Part shown: positions 6,467-12,442 of the stretch, one piece after another
Layout: each line of letters opens with the position of its first letter
Position numbering within the stretch: the stretch's first letter is position 1
Origin: Bacteroidales bacterium UBA2295
Lineage (GTDB): Bacteria > Bacteroidota > Bacteroidia > Bacteroidales > Tenuifilaceae
Assembly (NCBI GenBank): GCA_002345825.1
Contig: DDWD01000180.1
Location: forward strand, 1-12,442
Direction of reading: 5' to 3'
Length of the DNA stretch: 12,442 bases
Position numbers and translations under genes: made by a program
The notes under the pieces: model-generated
Told to the model about the DNA's origin: nothing
The model's input: only the letters and a program-made list of their open reading frames with translations
Databases searched by the model: none

Positions 6467-7651
6467 TTAAATCACCCCTAGTTTCTTGCCAACTTTGGTA
6501 AACGCCTCTACGCACTTGTCGAGATGTTCCTTGCTGTGTGCTGCTGATACTTGTACCCTAATGCGAGCCTGTTCCTTAGGAACAACAGGGAAGTAAAAGC
6601 CAATAACATAAATTCCCTCGTTTAGCAGCTCGGCGGCCATGGTTTGCGACAGCTTGGCATCGTAAAGCATAACTGCAACAATGGCACTCTGGGTGGGTTT
6701 AATGTCGAATCCTGCCGATTGCATTGCTTTAACAAAGTACTGGGTGTTATCCATCAACTTGTCGTGTAGCTCGTTGCTGCTCTCAAGCATCTTGAATGTT
6801 TCAATGCCAGCTCCCACAACGGCTGGTGGCATAGAGTTGGAGAAAAGGTAAGGGCGCGAGCGTTGGCGAAGCATATCAATAATTTCTTTGCGGCCAGTGG
6901 TAAATCCGCCGCAACCACCGCCAAAGGCTTTGCCTAGCGTTCCGGTGATAATATCGGCCTTGCCTCTGATGTTAAACTGCTCGGTAACCCCGCGACCGGT
7001 TGCACCCACAACCCCTGCGGAGTGACTCTCGTCAATCATCACCATGGCATCGTACTTATCGGCTAGTTCAACAATTTTGTCCATAGGTGCCACATTGCCG
7101 TCCATCGAAAACACGCCGTCGGTAACAATTATTCTGAAACGTTGGGCTTGGGCTAGTTTTAGCTGCTCCTCAAGGTCGGCCATATCGGCATTTTTGTAGC
7201 GGTAGCGTTGCGCTTTACAAAGCCTTACCCCATCAATTATAGAAGCATGGTTAAGCGCATCAGAAATAATGGCATCCTCTTCGGTAAGGATAGGTTCAAA
7301 CACGCCTCCATTGGCGTCGAAAGCGGCGATGTAAAGGATGGTGTCCTCCGTTCCAAAGTATTCCGAGATGCGTTTCTCGAGCTCTTTGTGGATATCCTGC
7401 GTTCCGCAAATAAACCTTACCGATGAAACACCAAAGCCGTGCGTGTCCATTGCGTCCTTAGCAGCCTGAACTAGACGTGGGTGATTCGAAAGGCCAAGGT
7501 AGTTGTTGGCACAAAAGTTTAGCACTTGCTGGCCATTGGTTTCAATTTCAACACCCTGTGGGGTTGCAATTACCCGTTCGTTCTTGTACAACCCGTCATC
7601 TTTAATGCCCTGGAGCTGCTGCTGAAGGTTTTCTTTTATTTTGCCGTACAT
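6467..7651 (-). CDS. kbl: Glycine C-acetyltransferase (2-amino-3-ketobutyrate CoA ligase)
   Basis: This PLP-dependent cytosolic enzyme converts 2-amino-3-ketobutyrate plus CoA to glycine plus acetyl-CoA, the second step of threonine degradation through threonine dehydrogenase. The 394-residue length is normal. PLP-site features are visible: Lys241 in GTLGKAFGG (Schiff base), Asp207 and His210 in VMIDESHSAGV, and Asn134-His135 in DALNHASI. The N-terminal NFCANNYLGLSNHP at 45-58 is typical of the alpha-oxoamine synthase family. Kbl is preferred over 8-amino-7-oxononanoate synthase, serine palmitoyltransferase and ALA synthase because of the overall sequence pattern, including the MYGKIKENLQ start. 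No threonine dehydrogenase gene is adjacent in this window. The gene has its own upstream -7 element. Confidence 0.95.
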   Translation of the reverse strand: MYGKIKENLQQQLQGIKDDGLYKNERVIATPQGVEIETNGQQVLNFCANNYLGLSNHPRLVQAAKDAMDTHGFGVSSVRFICGTQDIHKELEKRISEYFGTEDTILYIAAFDANGGVFEPILTEEDAIISDALNHASIIDGVRLCKAQRYRYKNADMADLEEQLKLAQAQRFRIIVTDGVFSMDGNVAPMDKIVELADKYDAMVMIDESHSAGVVGATGRGVTEQFNIRGKADIITGTLGKAFGGGCGGFTTGRKEIIDMLRQRSRPYLFSNSMPPAVVGAGIETFKMLESSNELHDKLMDNTQYFVKAMQSAGFDIKPTQSAIVAVMLYDAKLSQTMAAELLNEGIYVIGFYFPVVPKEQARIRVQVSAAHSKEHLDKCVEAFTKVGKKLGVI

Positions 7652-7689
7652 ATTGTATAGATTTTTATGATTTTTAAAATACTGGTTAA

Positions 7690-7697
7690 CAAAAGTA
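7690..7697 (-). promoter_or_regulatory. kbl promoter -7 element
   Basis: On the minus strand this reads TACTTTTG, an exact match to TAnnTTTG. It lies 38 bases upstream of the kbl ATG, implying a leader of about 30 bases. No convincing -33 element is seen at the expected 19-21 base distance. Confidence 0.5.
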
Positions 7698-7841
7698 CAG
7701 AATTATTTTTCAACCTCGTTGAATAATTGTGAGGTTCTATTGCTTGCGAATAGCTTGATATCTGTTGCGATATACTTACTTCGCTTTGCAAGCATTTAGT
7801 AATGAGGGTAAAATTAATCTGAAAATTATTTGCGAATAGCA

Positions 7842-7871
7842 TTGTTTTGTGTTTTAAAATACATACATTCG
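7842..7871 (+). promoter_or_regulatory. Promoter of the unknown-function gene at 7922
   Basis: TTG at 7842-7844 and TACATTCG at 7864-7871 are separated by 19 bases, which fits Bacteroidota -33/-7 spacing; the -7 has one mismatch to TAnnTTTG. Transcription from here would start near 7878, after the in-frame TTG at 7847, and so supports ATG 7922 as the start codon. Confidence 0.5.
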
Positions 7872-7921
7872 CACTTTATCAACATCTTTTTAACAGCAAA
7901 CCCATTAACCTGAAATTAACC

Positions 7922-8656
7922 ATGCCTTACCGTCGATTACCAAACACCGATACAGCACGCCTTAGGGCGTTGAAGTCGGCAGTGAAGATGGGACGCGAAT
8001 TGCCTCCCTTTAAGTTGGCTTATAGCCAAAGCGCATTCACCAAGGCCGACCTGTTTATCAATAGTTTTGAGAAGGCTATTGCAACCTACAAAGCCGCCTA
8101 TAGCAAGCAAACAGAGCGCAGTAAGGAGTATCAGGCTTTGGCCAAAAAGGCCAGGCTTTACCTATCGCATTTCATTCAGGTGCTGAATATGACCATTTCA
8201 CGAGGAGAGCTATCGGAGGATGTACGAGCGTTGTACGGAATGGATACCGATGAGCGTAAACTCCCCAACCTGACGGCCGACAAGGATTTGTTGGAATGGG
8301 GTAAAAAGATAATTCAGGGCGAGACTAGTAGAACTTCTCGTGGCCAACAGCCCATTACTAATCCTACCATTGCCGTTGTTAAAGTTCGTTTTGAGAATTT
8401 TACTGAGGCATATAGCCATCAGCGTATTCTTCAGCAGAATACACAGCGGAGTCAGGTCGAACTTGATGAGCTAAGGAAGAGGGCCGATACGATTATCCTT
8501 GATATATGGAATGAGGTGGAGGAGACCTTTAAGAACCTGCCCGACCATGAGCGTAGGGAGAAAGCGCAAGATTACGGTTTAGTTTATGTGTATCGCAAGA
8601 ACGAAATCAAGGGGCTTCAGATGTTGGAACGGAGTCTGATAGATTATGATGCCTAA
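7922..8656 (+). CDS. Conserved-looking helical protein of unknown function
   Basis: I cannot assign a function to this 244-residue protein. It has no signal peptide, membrane helix or catalytic motif that I recognise, so it is probably cytosolic. It opens with basic PYRRLPNTDTARLRALKSA and is mostly predicted helix. Likely long helices are at about 40-95 (ending LYLSHFIQVLNM) and 155-205 (ending DIWNEVEETF), with a Pro-rich link at about 141-150 (GQQPITNPTI). The end, DYGLVYVYRKNE at 217-228, could be a beta hairpin. From memory, proteins with this N-terminus occur in other Bacteroidota as uncharacterised proteins; I cannot verify that here. ATG 7922 was chosen over TTG 7847 because the latter lies within the promoter. 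The last 50 bases overlap the CPBP gene on the other strand. Confidence 0.85.
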   Translation: MPYRRLPNTDTARLRALKSAVKMGRELPPFKLAYSQSAFTKADLFINSFEKAIATYKAAYSKQTERSKEYQALAKKARLYLSHFIQVLNMTISRGELSEDVRALYGMDTDERKLPNLTADKDLLEWGKKIIQGETSRTSRGQQPITNPTIAVVKVRFENFTEAYSHQRILQQNTQRSQVELDELRKRADTIILDIWNEVEETFKNLPDHERREKAQDYGLVYVYRKNEIKGLQMLERSLIDYDA

Positions 8657-9521
8657 CCCTTTCGCGCCAAACAACCCAAAGCAATAAGCCTGTCATGGCA
8701 AGGCTTACCACACCTGCTTGCCACATATCCGATGCATTGCCAAACGTTTCGAGTTGTGACGACACAGCCCCTTTGCCTATTAAGTAGTAAACTACAACGG
8801 CTAATCCGTTGTTGGCCAAATGCGCGGCAATGGGTGCCCAAATGGATCCACTCCAAACATAAAGGTAGCCAAATAGCATTCCGAGTAAAAGACGTGGAAT
8901 AAAACCTTGGAATTGCATATGTATTGCGCTGAATATAACGGCAGCAAGCAAAACTCCCCAAAAGGTTCTGCCTGTCCATCCAATAAGATATTTCTGTATC
9001 AATCCCCTGAAAAATAGTTCCTCGGCAACTGCGGGCATTATGGCTACTACAAAAAAGTTTAGGGCCATTACCCCAATACTATCAGTGGTAAGTATTTTTT
9101 TTGTTAGCTGCGCAGCAACCTCTTCCATATCTATCATCCAGCTGGGTAGGGGGATTTGAGCGTTAAGCGATGCTATAAGGTTTACCCCGGGGATAAAAAG
9201 AATCATTATAACTATGGAATAGACTAAAAAGGATAGGGATACTCTATTTAATCCAAGGTATTTTTTTGGATTGGGAGAGCTGAAAAATGAAATGGCTAGT
9301 GCCGGGAAAAGAAATAGTCCAAAGGTTTGGAAAACCTGAAGTAACCTTATGGACATAAGTCCTTTTGCAGTGGTTGAGTCGGGCGAAGAAAACCCTCCCA
9401 TAATAAGCGCATTAATTAGAGTGCCCAACGACAAAAACACTAGAAATCCCGCAAGGGCTAGCAGCATGGTTAGCAAAATGCCTTTAAGCGGAGGCAACTC
9501 TTTTTGAAAAAAATGATTCAT
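8607..9521 (-). CDS. CPBP (Abi/CAAX-like) family intramembrane metalloprotease
   Basis: This 304-residue polytopic inner-membrane protein belongs to the CPBP family, which includes type II CAAX prenyl endopeptidases and bacteriocin-immunity proteins. The family's metal-site motifs are all present: EELFFRG at 167-173 (EExxxR), FSAIH at 197-201 (FxxxH) and HLANN at 234-238. About eight hydrophobic segments are visible and the end is a polar tail. The start was moved to the ATG at 9521 because extending to 9560 would run into the barrel gene. It starts 10 bases after the barrel gene's stop codon, the third gene of a minus-strand operon. Its substrate is unknown. Bacteria lack CAAX prenylation, so a role in processing or regulating another membrane protein is likelier, by inference. 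Its 3' end overlaps the convergent gene by 50 bases. Confidence 0.92.
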   Translation of the reverse strand: MNHFFQKELPPLKGILLTMLLALAGFLVFLSLGTLINALIMGGFSSPDSTTAKGLMSIRLLQVFQTFGLFLFPALAISFFSSPNPKKYLGLNRVSLSFLVYSIVIMILFIPGVNLIASLNAQIPLPSWMIDMEEVAAQLTKKILTTDSIGVMALNFFVVAIMPAVAEELFFRGLIQKYLIGWTGRTFWGVLLAAVIFSAIHMQFQGFIPRLLLGMLFGYLYVWSGSIWAPIAAHLANNGLAVVVYYLIGKGAVSSQLETFGNASDMWQAGVVSLAMTGLLLWVVWRERVRHHNLSDSVPTSEAP

Positions 9522-9531
9522 GAACGTTATG

Positions 9532-10395
9532 TTAAAATTTCCAGAAAATCGAAAAATCAACGTTTAGGTAGGTTATCCTTCGCAAAGGGGTTTCAACGCT
9601 CTGTGTTGTGCTGCTCTCGTTAGTCCAAACCCTTTCGGTAACGTCGTAGCTAAGCGTCTTGCGGCTTATCATCATGTTACTGGTTACCTCAAACCCAAAG
9701 GTGCTTTTTTCGAATTCAAAGATATCAAATCCCAAGGTGATTTCGGGCACTACAAACAGGAATAGGTCTTGGTTGGTTGTGAATTCTAACTCGCGACGGA
9801 TGTTTGAGCCTAGTTTTTTTTGTCCAACCAAAATGGTGAATTGTACATTTCTCCCAATTCCTGCATTCAGCGAAGCTTTAAGGTTTATCCTATTCAAATT
9901 GTATCCGAAGAATAACCCGCCATTTAGCCCCCAGTGGTAGTATCGGGTAATTTGTTCAGGATAAAATTGGTAGGGGGTGTAAAGTGTGTAACCACTCGAT
10001 TGTTCCACGAAGAAATCTTTGTAGCTATTATCAATTACCTGATTGTTCATATATCCGCCCACCGAAAAGCCAAAGTTGGGTTTCAAAAAGTACTGAACAT
10101 CTCCCATTAGGTTAATCGATGTGTTTTGGAAACGGTCTGCCCTAAAATCAACCAAAAACCGTTTACCCAAGCCAGCCGATAGCTTTAACCCAAAGTAGTT
10201 GTTGTCCGCATGTTCTCCATTGGCTATGTAGTTTAAAAAATCTATCTCGGATGTTTGGGGTTTGCTCTCGGTCCAAGCACCTTTCAAACCGTACCAGTAT
10301 GATATCTTTTCAATCCGCAGAAATTGCTGAGCAGAAACTACAGCAGGAATGGCAGCTATTATCCAAATGGCCAATAGGCATTTTTTTATGGTCAT
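9532..10395 (-). CDS. Putative outer-membrane beta-barrel protein, function unknown
   Basis: This 287-residue protein begins with a Sec signal peptide (basic MTIKKC, hydrophobic core, AVVSA) with likely cleavage after Ala22, before QQFLRIEK. The rest shows alternating polar and aromatic/hydrophobic stretches typical of beta strands, for example FGFSVGGYM, YYHWGLNGGLFFGYNL and RITYLNVDFSIFWKF. The C-terminal residue is Phe, as in many outer-membrane barrels recognised by BamA. I do not recognise a specific family. It starts 2 bases after the lipoprotein gene's stop codon and precedes the CPBP gene, so the three genes are almost certainly co-transcribed. The lipoprotein may be its partner, by inference. 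Confidence 0.8.
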   Translation of the reverse strand: MTIKKCLLAIWIIAAIPAVVSAQQFLRIEKISYWYGLKGAWTESKPQTSEIDFLNYIANGEHADNNYFGLKLSAGLGKRFLVDFRADRFQNTSINLMGDVQYFLKPNFGFSVGGYMNNQVIDNSYKDFFVEQSSGYTLYTPYQFYPEQITRYYHWGLNGGLFFGYNLNRINLKASLNAGIGRNVQFTILVGQKKLGSNIRRELEFTTNQDLFLFVVPEITLGFDIFEFEKSTFGFEVTSNMMISRKTLSYDVTERVWTNESSTTQSVETPLRRITYLNVDFSIFWKF

Positions 10396-10397
10396 AC

Positions 10398-11024
10398 TTA
10401 CTGTATTACGTTAATTCTGGGTGTTTGTGCTGTAACATTTTGGCCGTTAGTAAACTGCAGTCGAACCTCAAAGGTTACCGAATTGCCTGTTGGTTCTTGC
10501 TTAAGAAACAAGTAAAAAGATGCGTGGGGGTTCCAGTTAAACTCAAAACTATTTAGCTGATCTACTATTTGCTCCATCGAGTAGTACAGTATATTTGTCT
10601 TCTCGTAACTATCTAGTTCGGCTACAAAAAGGTGGGTAACCTCATCGTTGGCTCTAATATCATCCGAGAAATCCTCCAGAGTAAATATTCTAATACTCTC
10701 CACTTTGTTCTCAAGGATGTAGATTTCGTTGTACGACCAAGCGTAGGCGCTCTGAATGGTCGATAGGGGTGTTACCCTACTTTGCGCCCAGTACGGATTG
10801 TAAATAGTGGTATCGTATAGGTTTACTTTATAGGCAATGGCTTCGCTTGGCTGATTGTTGTTATCGGTTGCGTATGGACTTTCTTCGGTGTTATCAGCAA
10901 CTGCAATGGTTGCCAGGTTGATATTTATAGGCACCTCCATACCATCACCTGGACATCCGTAGAAAAGCGAGATGCCCGTGAATATGGCCATAATGGCAAG
11001 CGAACGAACAGCTAGTTTTATCAT
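10398..11024 (-). CDS. Putative lipoprotein (possibly DUF5034-like)
   Basis: This 208-residue secreted protein has a basic start (MIKLAVRS), a hydrophobic stretch and Cys24 in SLFYGC, a plausible though non-standard lipobox. Lipid attachment would place it in the envelope. The mature part is Asp/Asn/Thr-rich. Its central SAYAWSYNEIYILENKVESI and a C-terminal strand-rich end (VTFEVRLQFTNGQNVTAQTP) resemble my memory of Bacteroidota DUF5034 lipoproteins, but this is tentative. The start at 11024 is an ATG. An alternative TTG at 11039 would leave almost no leader after the -7 element at 11050-11057. It is the first gene of the lipoprotein-barrel-CPBP operon. Function is unknown. Confidence 0.75.
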   Translation of the reverse strand: MIKLAVRSLAIMAIFTGISLFYGCPGDGMEVPININLATIAVADNTEESPYATDNNNQPSEAIAYKVNLYDTTIYNPYWAQSRVTPLSTIQSAYAWSYNEIYILENKVESIRIFTLEDFSDDIRANDEVTHLFVAELDSYEKTNILYYSMEQIVDQLNSFEFNWNPHASFYLFLKQEPTGNSVTFEVRLQFTNGQNVTAQTPRINVIQ

Positions 11025-11049
11025 TTTTATTATAATCAATTGGGTTATT

Positions 11050-11057
11050 CAAAACTA
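11050..11057 (-). promoter_or_regulatory. -7 element of the lipoprotein-barrel-CPBP operon
   Basis: On the minus strand this reads TAGTTTTG, an exact TAnnTTTG match. It places the transcription start near 11043 and a leader of about 20 bases before the ATG at 11024. No -33 element is found at standard spacing. Confidence 0.5.
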
Positions 11058-11131
11058 GCTATTTATTGGTAAATCTTTGGTGTGCTCAAACACTTTTGCA
11101 TTTTTTAAGGGCGATTTAAACAAACTCTCCC

Positions 11132-11139
11132 TATTTTTG
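11132..11139 (+). promoter_or_regulatory. -7 element of dusB
   Basis: TATTTTTG is an exact match to TAnnTTTG, 24 bases before the GTG start at 11164. Together with the minus-strand element at 11050-11057 it makes a divergent promoter pair about 80 bases apart. Confidence 0.5.
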
Positions 11140-11163
11140 TATCCCATTTATTTTTGATTTATA

Positions 11164-12180
11164 GTGAGAATACACAATTTAGATTTAGGCGATAAACCGC
11201 TTCTGCTCGCTCCAATGGAGGATGTTACCGACCCCTCGTTTCGCTACCTTTGCAAGCGCTTTGGGGCCGATATGATGTACACCGAGTTTATAAACTCCGA
11301 TGGGCTAATACGCGATGCCGAGAGCTGCCAGAAAAAGCTCAATATTGTTGATGCCGAGCGACCCATTGGCATTCAGCTGTATGGCCATATTATTGAGAGC
11401 ATGGTGGAGGCTTGCCGTATGGCAACTGAGGCAAACCCCGAGGTTATCGATATCAACTTTGGTTGTCCCGTTAAAAAGATTGCCAACCGTGGCGCTGGTT
11501 CGGGTATGATGAAGGATGTTCCCAAGATGGTGGAGATGACCCGCCAAATTGTTAATGCAACGCACCTGCCCGTAACCGTAAAAACACGCCTTGGCTGGGA
11601 CGATAGTACCAAGCAAATTGTCGAGATTGCCGAACGTCTGCAGGATGTTGGTATAAAGGCACTCACCATCCATGGGCGGACCCGCGCGCAGCTTTACAAA
11701 GGCGAGGCCGTCTGGACCCTAATTGGCGAGGTAAAGGCCAACCCGCGAATGCAAATCCCCATTATTGGTAATGGCGATATTGATGGCCCCGAGAGGGCGG
11801 TGGAGTACTTTAACCGCTATGGCGTTGACGCCATTATGATTGGTCGTGCCACATATGGCCGCCCATGGATTTTTAAGGAGATTAAGCACTACATGCAAAC
11901 GGGCGAGCTCATGAAGCTCTTTACCGTTGAGGAGAAGGTGGCTATTGCAAAGGAACATTTGGCAAAATCTATAGAGGTAAAAGGCGAGCGCCGTGGAATC
12001 CTTGAGCTGCGACGACATCTGACCAGCTACTTTAAGGGGCTACCAAATTTCAAGGAGCTACGCCTTAAACTGGTAACCACCGATTGCCCCAACGAGCTTA
12101 ACCAATTGCTGTCGCAGGTTGCCGAGAGGTACGCTGGCTTTGTTCAGGATCAAAGTATAAATTCATCGCCGTGGGCGTAG
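11164..12180 (+). CDS. dusB: tRNA-dihydrouridine synthase, DusB type
   Basis: This is a cytosolic FMN-dependent enzyme that reduces uridines in tRNA to dihydrouridine with NADPH. The 338-residue protein has a TIM-barrel signature: APMEDVTDPSFR at 16-27, NFGCPVKK at 98-105 with catalytic Cys101, Lys140 in VKTRLGW, His170 in HGRTRAQ, and the FMN phosphate loops NGDI (203-206) and IGRAT (226-230). The C-terminal helical domain is complete. The length and the Cys context fit DusB better than DusA or DusC, but the tRNA position cannot be proven from sequence. The start is GTG at 11164: an in-frame TGA lies at 11155 and no ATG or TTG lies between, so this is the only usable start. It has its own -7 element. 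Confidence 0.92.
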   Translation: MRIHNLDLGDKPLLLAPMEDVTDPSFRYLCKRFGADMMYTEFINSDGLIRDAESCQKKLNIVDAERPIGIQLYGHIIESMVEACRMATEANPEVIDINFGCPVKKIANRGAGSGMMKDVPKMVEMTRQIVNATHLPVTVKTRLGWDDSTKQIVEIAERLQDVGIKALTIHGRTRAQLYKGEAVWTLIGEVKANPRMQIPIIGNGDIDGPERAVEYFNRYGVDAIMIGRATYGRPWIFKEIKHYMQTGELMKLFTVEEKVAIAKEHLAKSIEVKGERRGILELRRHLTSYFKGLPNFKELRLKLVTTDCPNELNQLLSQVAERYAGFVQDQSINSSPWA

Positions 12181-12308
12181 TAGTGTGAATTTAAGCCTCG
12201 TGCGCCATTTCGAACCACGTAATTTGTAGGCTGAAGCAATTATTCTAAAGTATGATTTATCCATATTCTGATAGCTAATTTCAATCCAATTATAACACAA
12301 CCACAGTC

Positions 12309-12442
12309 TTGAAGTTAAAACCATTTCTCAACTCTACCATTTTTCTTGCCATTGTGGCCTGCATACTTTGGTCAACCGCCTTTGTGGGCATTAAAATTGG
12401 CCTAAAATATACGTCACCCTTTCAGTTTGCGGGTATTCGGTT
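12309..12442 (+). CDS. EamA/DMT-superfamily transporter, 5' fragment
   Basis: The window ends inside this gene after 44 codons. The visible N-terminus (KLKPFLNSTIFLAIVACILW, then STAFVGIKIGLKYTSPFQF and AGIRF) matches the first helix and following SxxFxxIKxxL pattern of EamA family drug/metabolite transporters, which are inner-membrane proteins of about 300 residues. The start is TTG at 12309: an in-frame TAA lies at 12276 and no ATG or GTG follows it before the hydrophobic helix. It is on the same strand as dusB with a 128-base gap. No clear promoter was found there. The substrate is unknown. Confidence 0.8.
   Translation, partial: MKLKPFLNSTIFLAIVACILWSTAFVGIKIGLKYTSPFQFAGIR

Noticed and set aside
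7636..7842. Minus-strand open frame upstream of and overlapping kbl
   Set aside because: It covers the kbl promoter and runs into the kbl start in another frame, and its translation is AT-driven low complexity.

Overview
The window looks like a chromosomal segment of a member of the Bacteroidota, probably Bacteroidales or a near relative. The reasons are moderate GC, TAnnTTTG-type -7 promoter elements, weak Shine-Dalgarno signals, an alpha2-type glycyl-tRNA synthetase, and a lipoprotein/outer-membrane barrel pair. Genus and species cannot be told from the sequence alone. Most of the window is ordinary core or semi-core genome. The accessory-looking parts are the repeat-rich intergenic stretch at 1671-1848, the HNH-type gene at 4269-4844, and the unassigned envelope genes at 9532-11024.

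Layout. (1) 1-1670: a heptamer tandem repeat, then glyS. (2) 1671-1848: a gene-free stretch with a perfect 15-bp inverted repeat, two back-to-back hairpins and five 8-bp tandem repeats that end five bases before a glycosyltransferase start codon. (3) 1849-4844, plus strand, probably one transcript: a GT4-like glycosyltransferase, a non-hydrolysing UDP-GlcNAc 2-epimerase with a WbpI-like N-terminal signature, and a free-standing NUMOD4/HNH-type protein. (4) 4893-6434, plus strand: a KefB/KefC-type monovalent cation/proton antiporter, ending in a hairpin terminator shared with the convergent gene. (5) 6467-7651, minus strand: kbl, for threonine catabolism. (6) 7922-8656, plus strand: an uncharacterised helical protein with its own promoter; its 3' end overlaps the next gene on the opposite strand. 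(7) 8607-11024, minus strand, a tight three-gene operon read lipoprotein, outer-membrane barrel, CPBP intramembrane protease. (8) 11164-12180, plus strand: a DusB-type tRNA-dihydrouridine synthase with a GTG start. (9) 12309-12442: the 5' end of an EamA/DMT transporter gene with a TTG start, cut by the window edge.

How the genes fit together. The glycosyltransferase and epimerase suggest synthesis of a surface or extracellular glycan, with the epimerase supplying an activated amino sugar. The lipoprotein, barrel and CPBP genes form a cell-envelope module of unknown purpose. glyS, kbl, dusB and the antiporter are independent housekeeping genes. I found no CRISPR array, rRNA, tRNA, insertion sequence or complete prophage. 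The least explained items are the repeat block before the glycosyltransferase, the HNH-type gene in a glycan operon, the unknown protein at 7922-8656 and the envelope operon.
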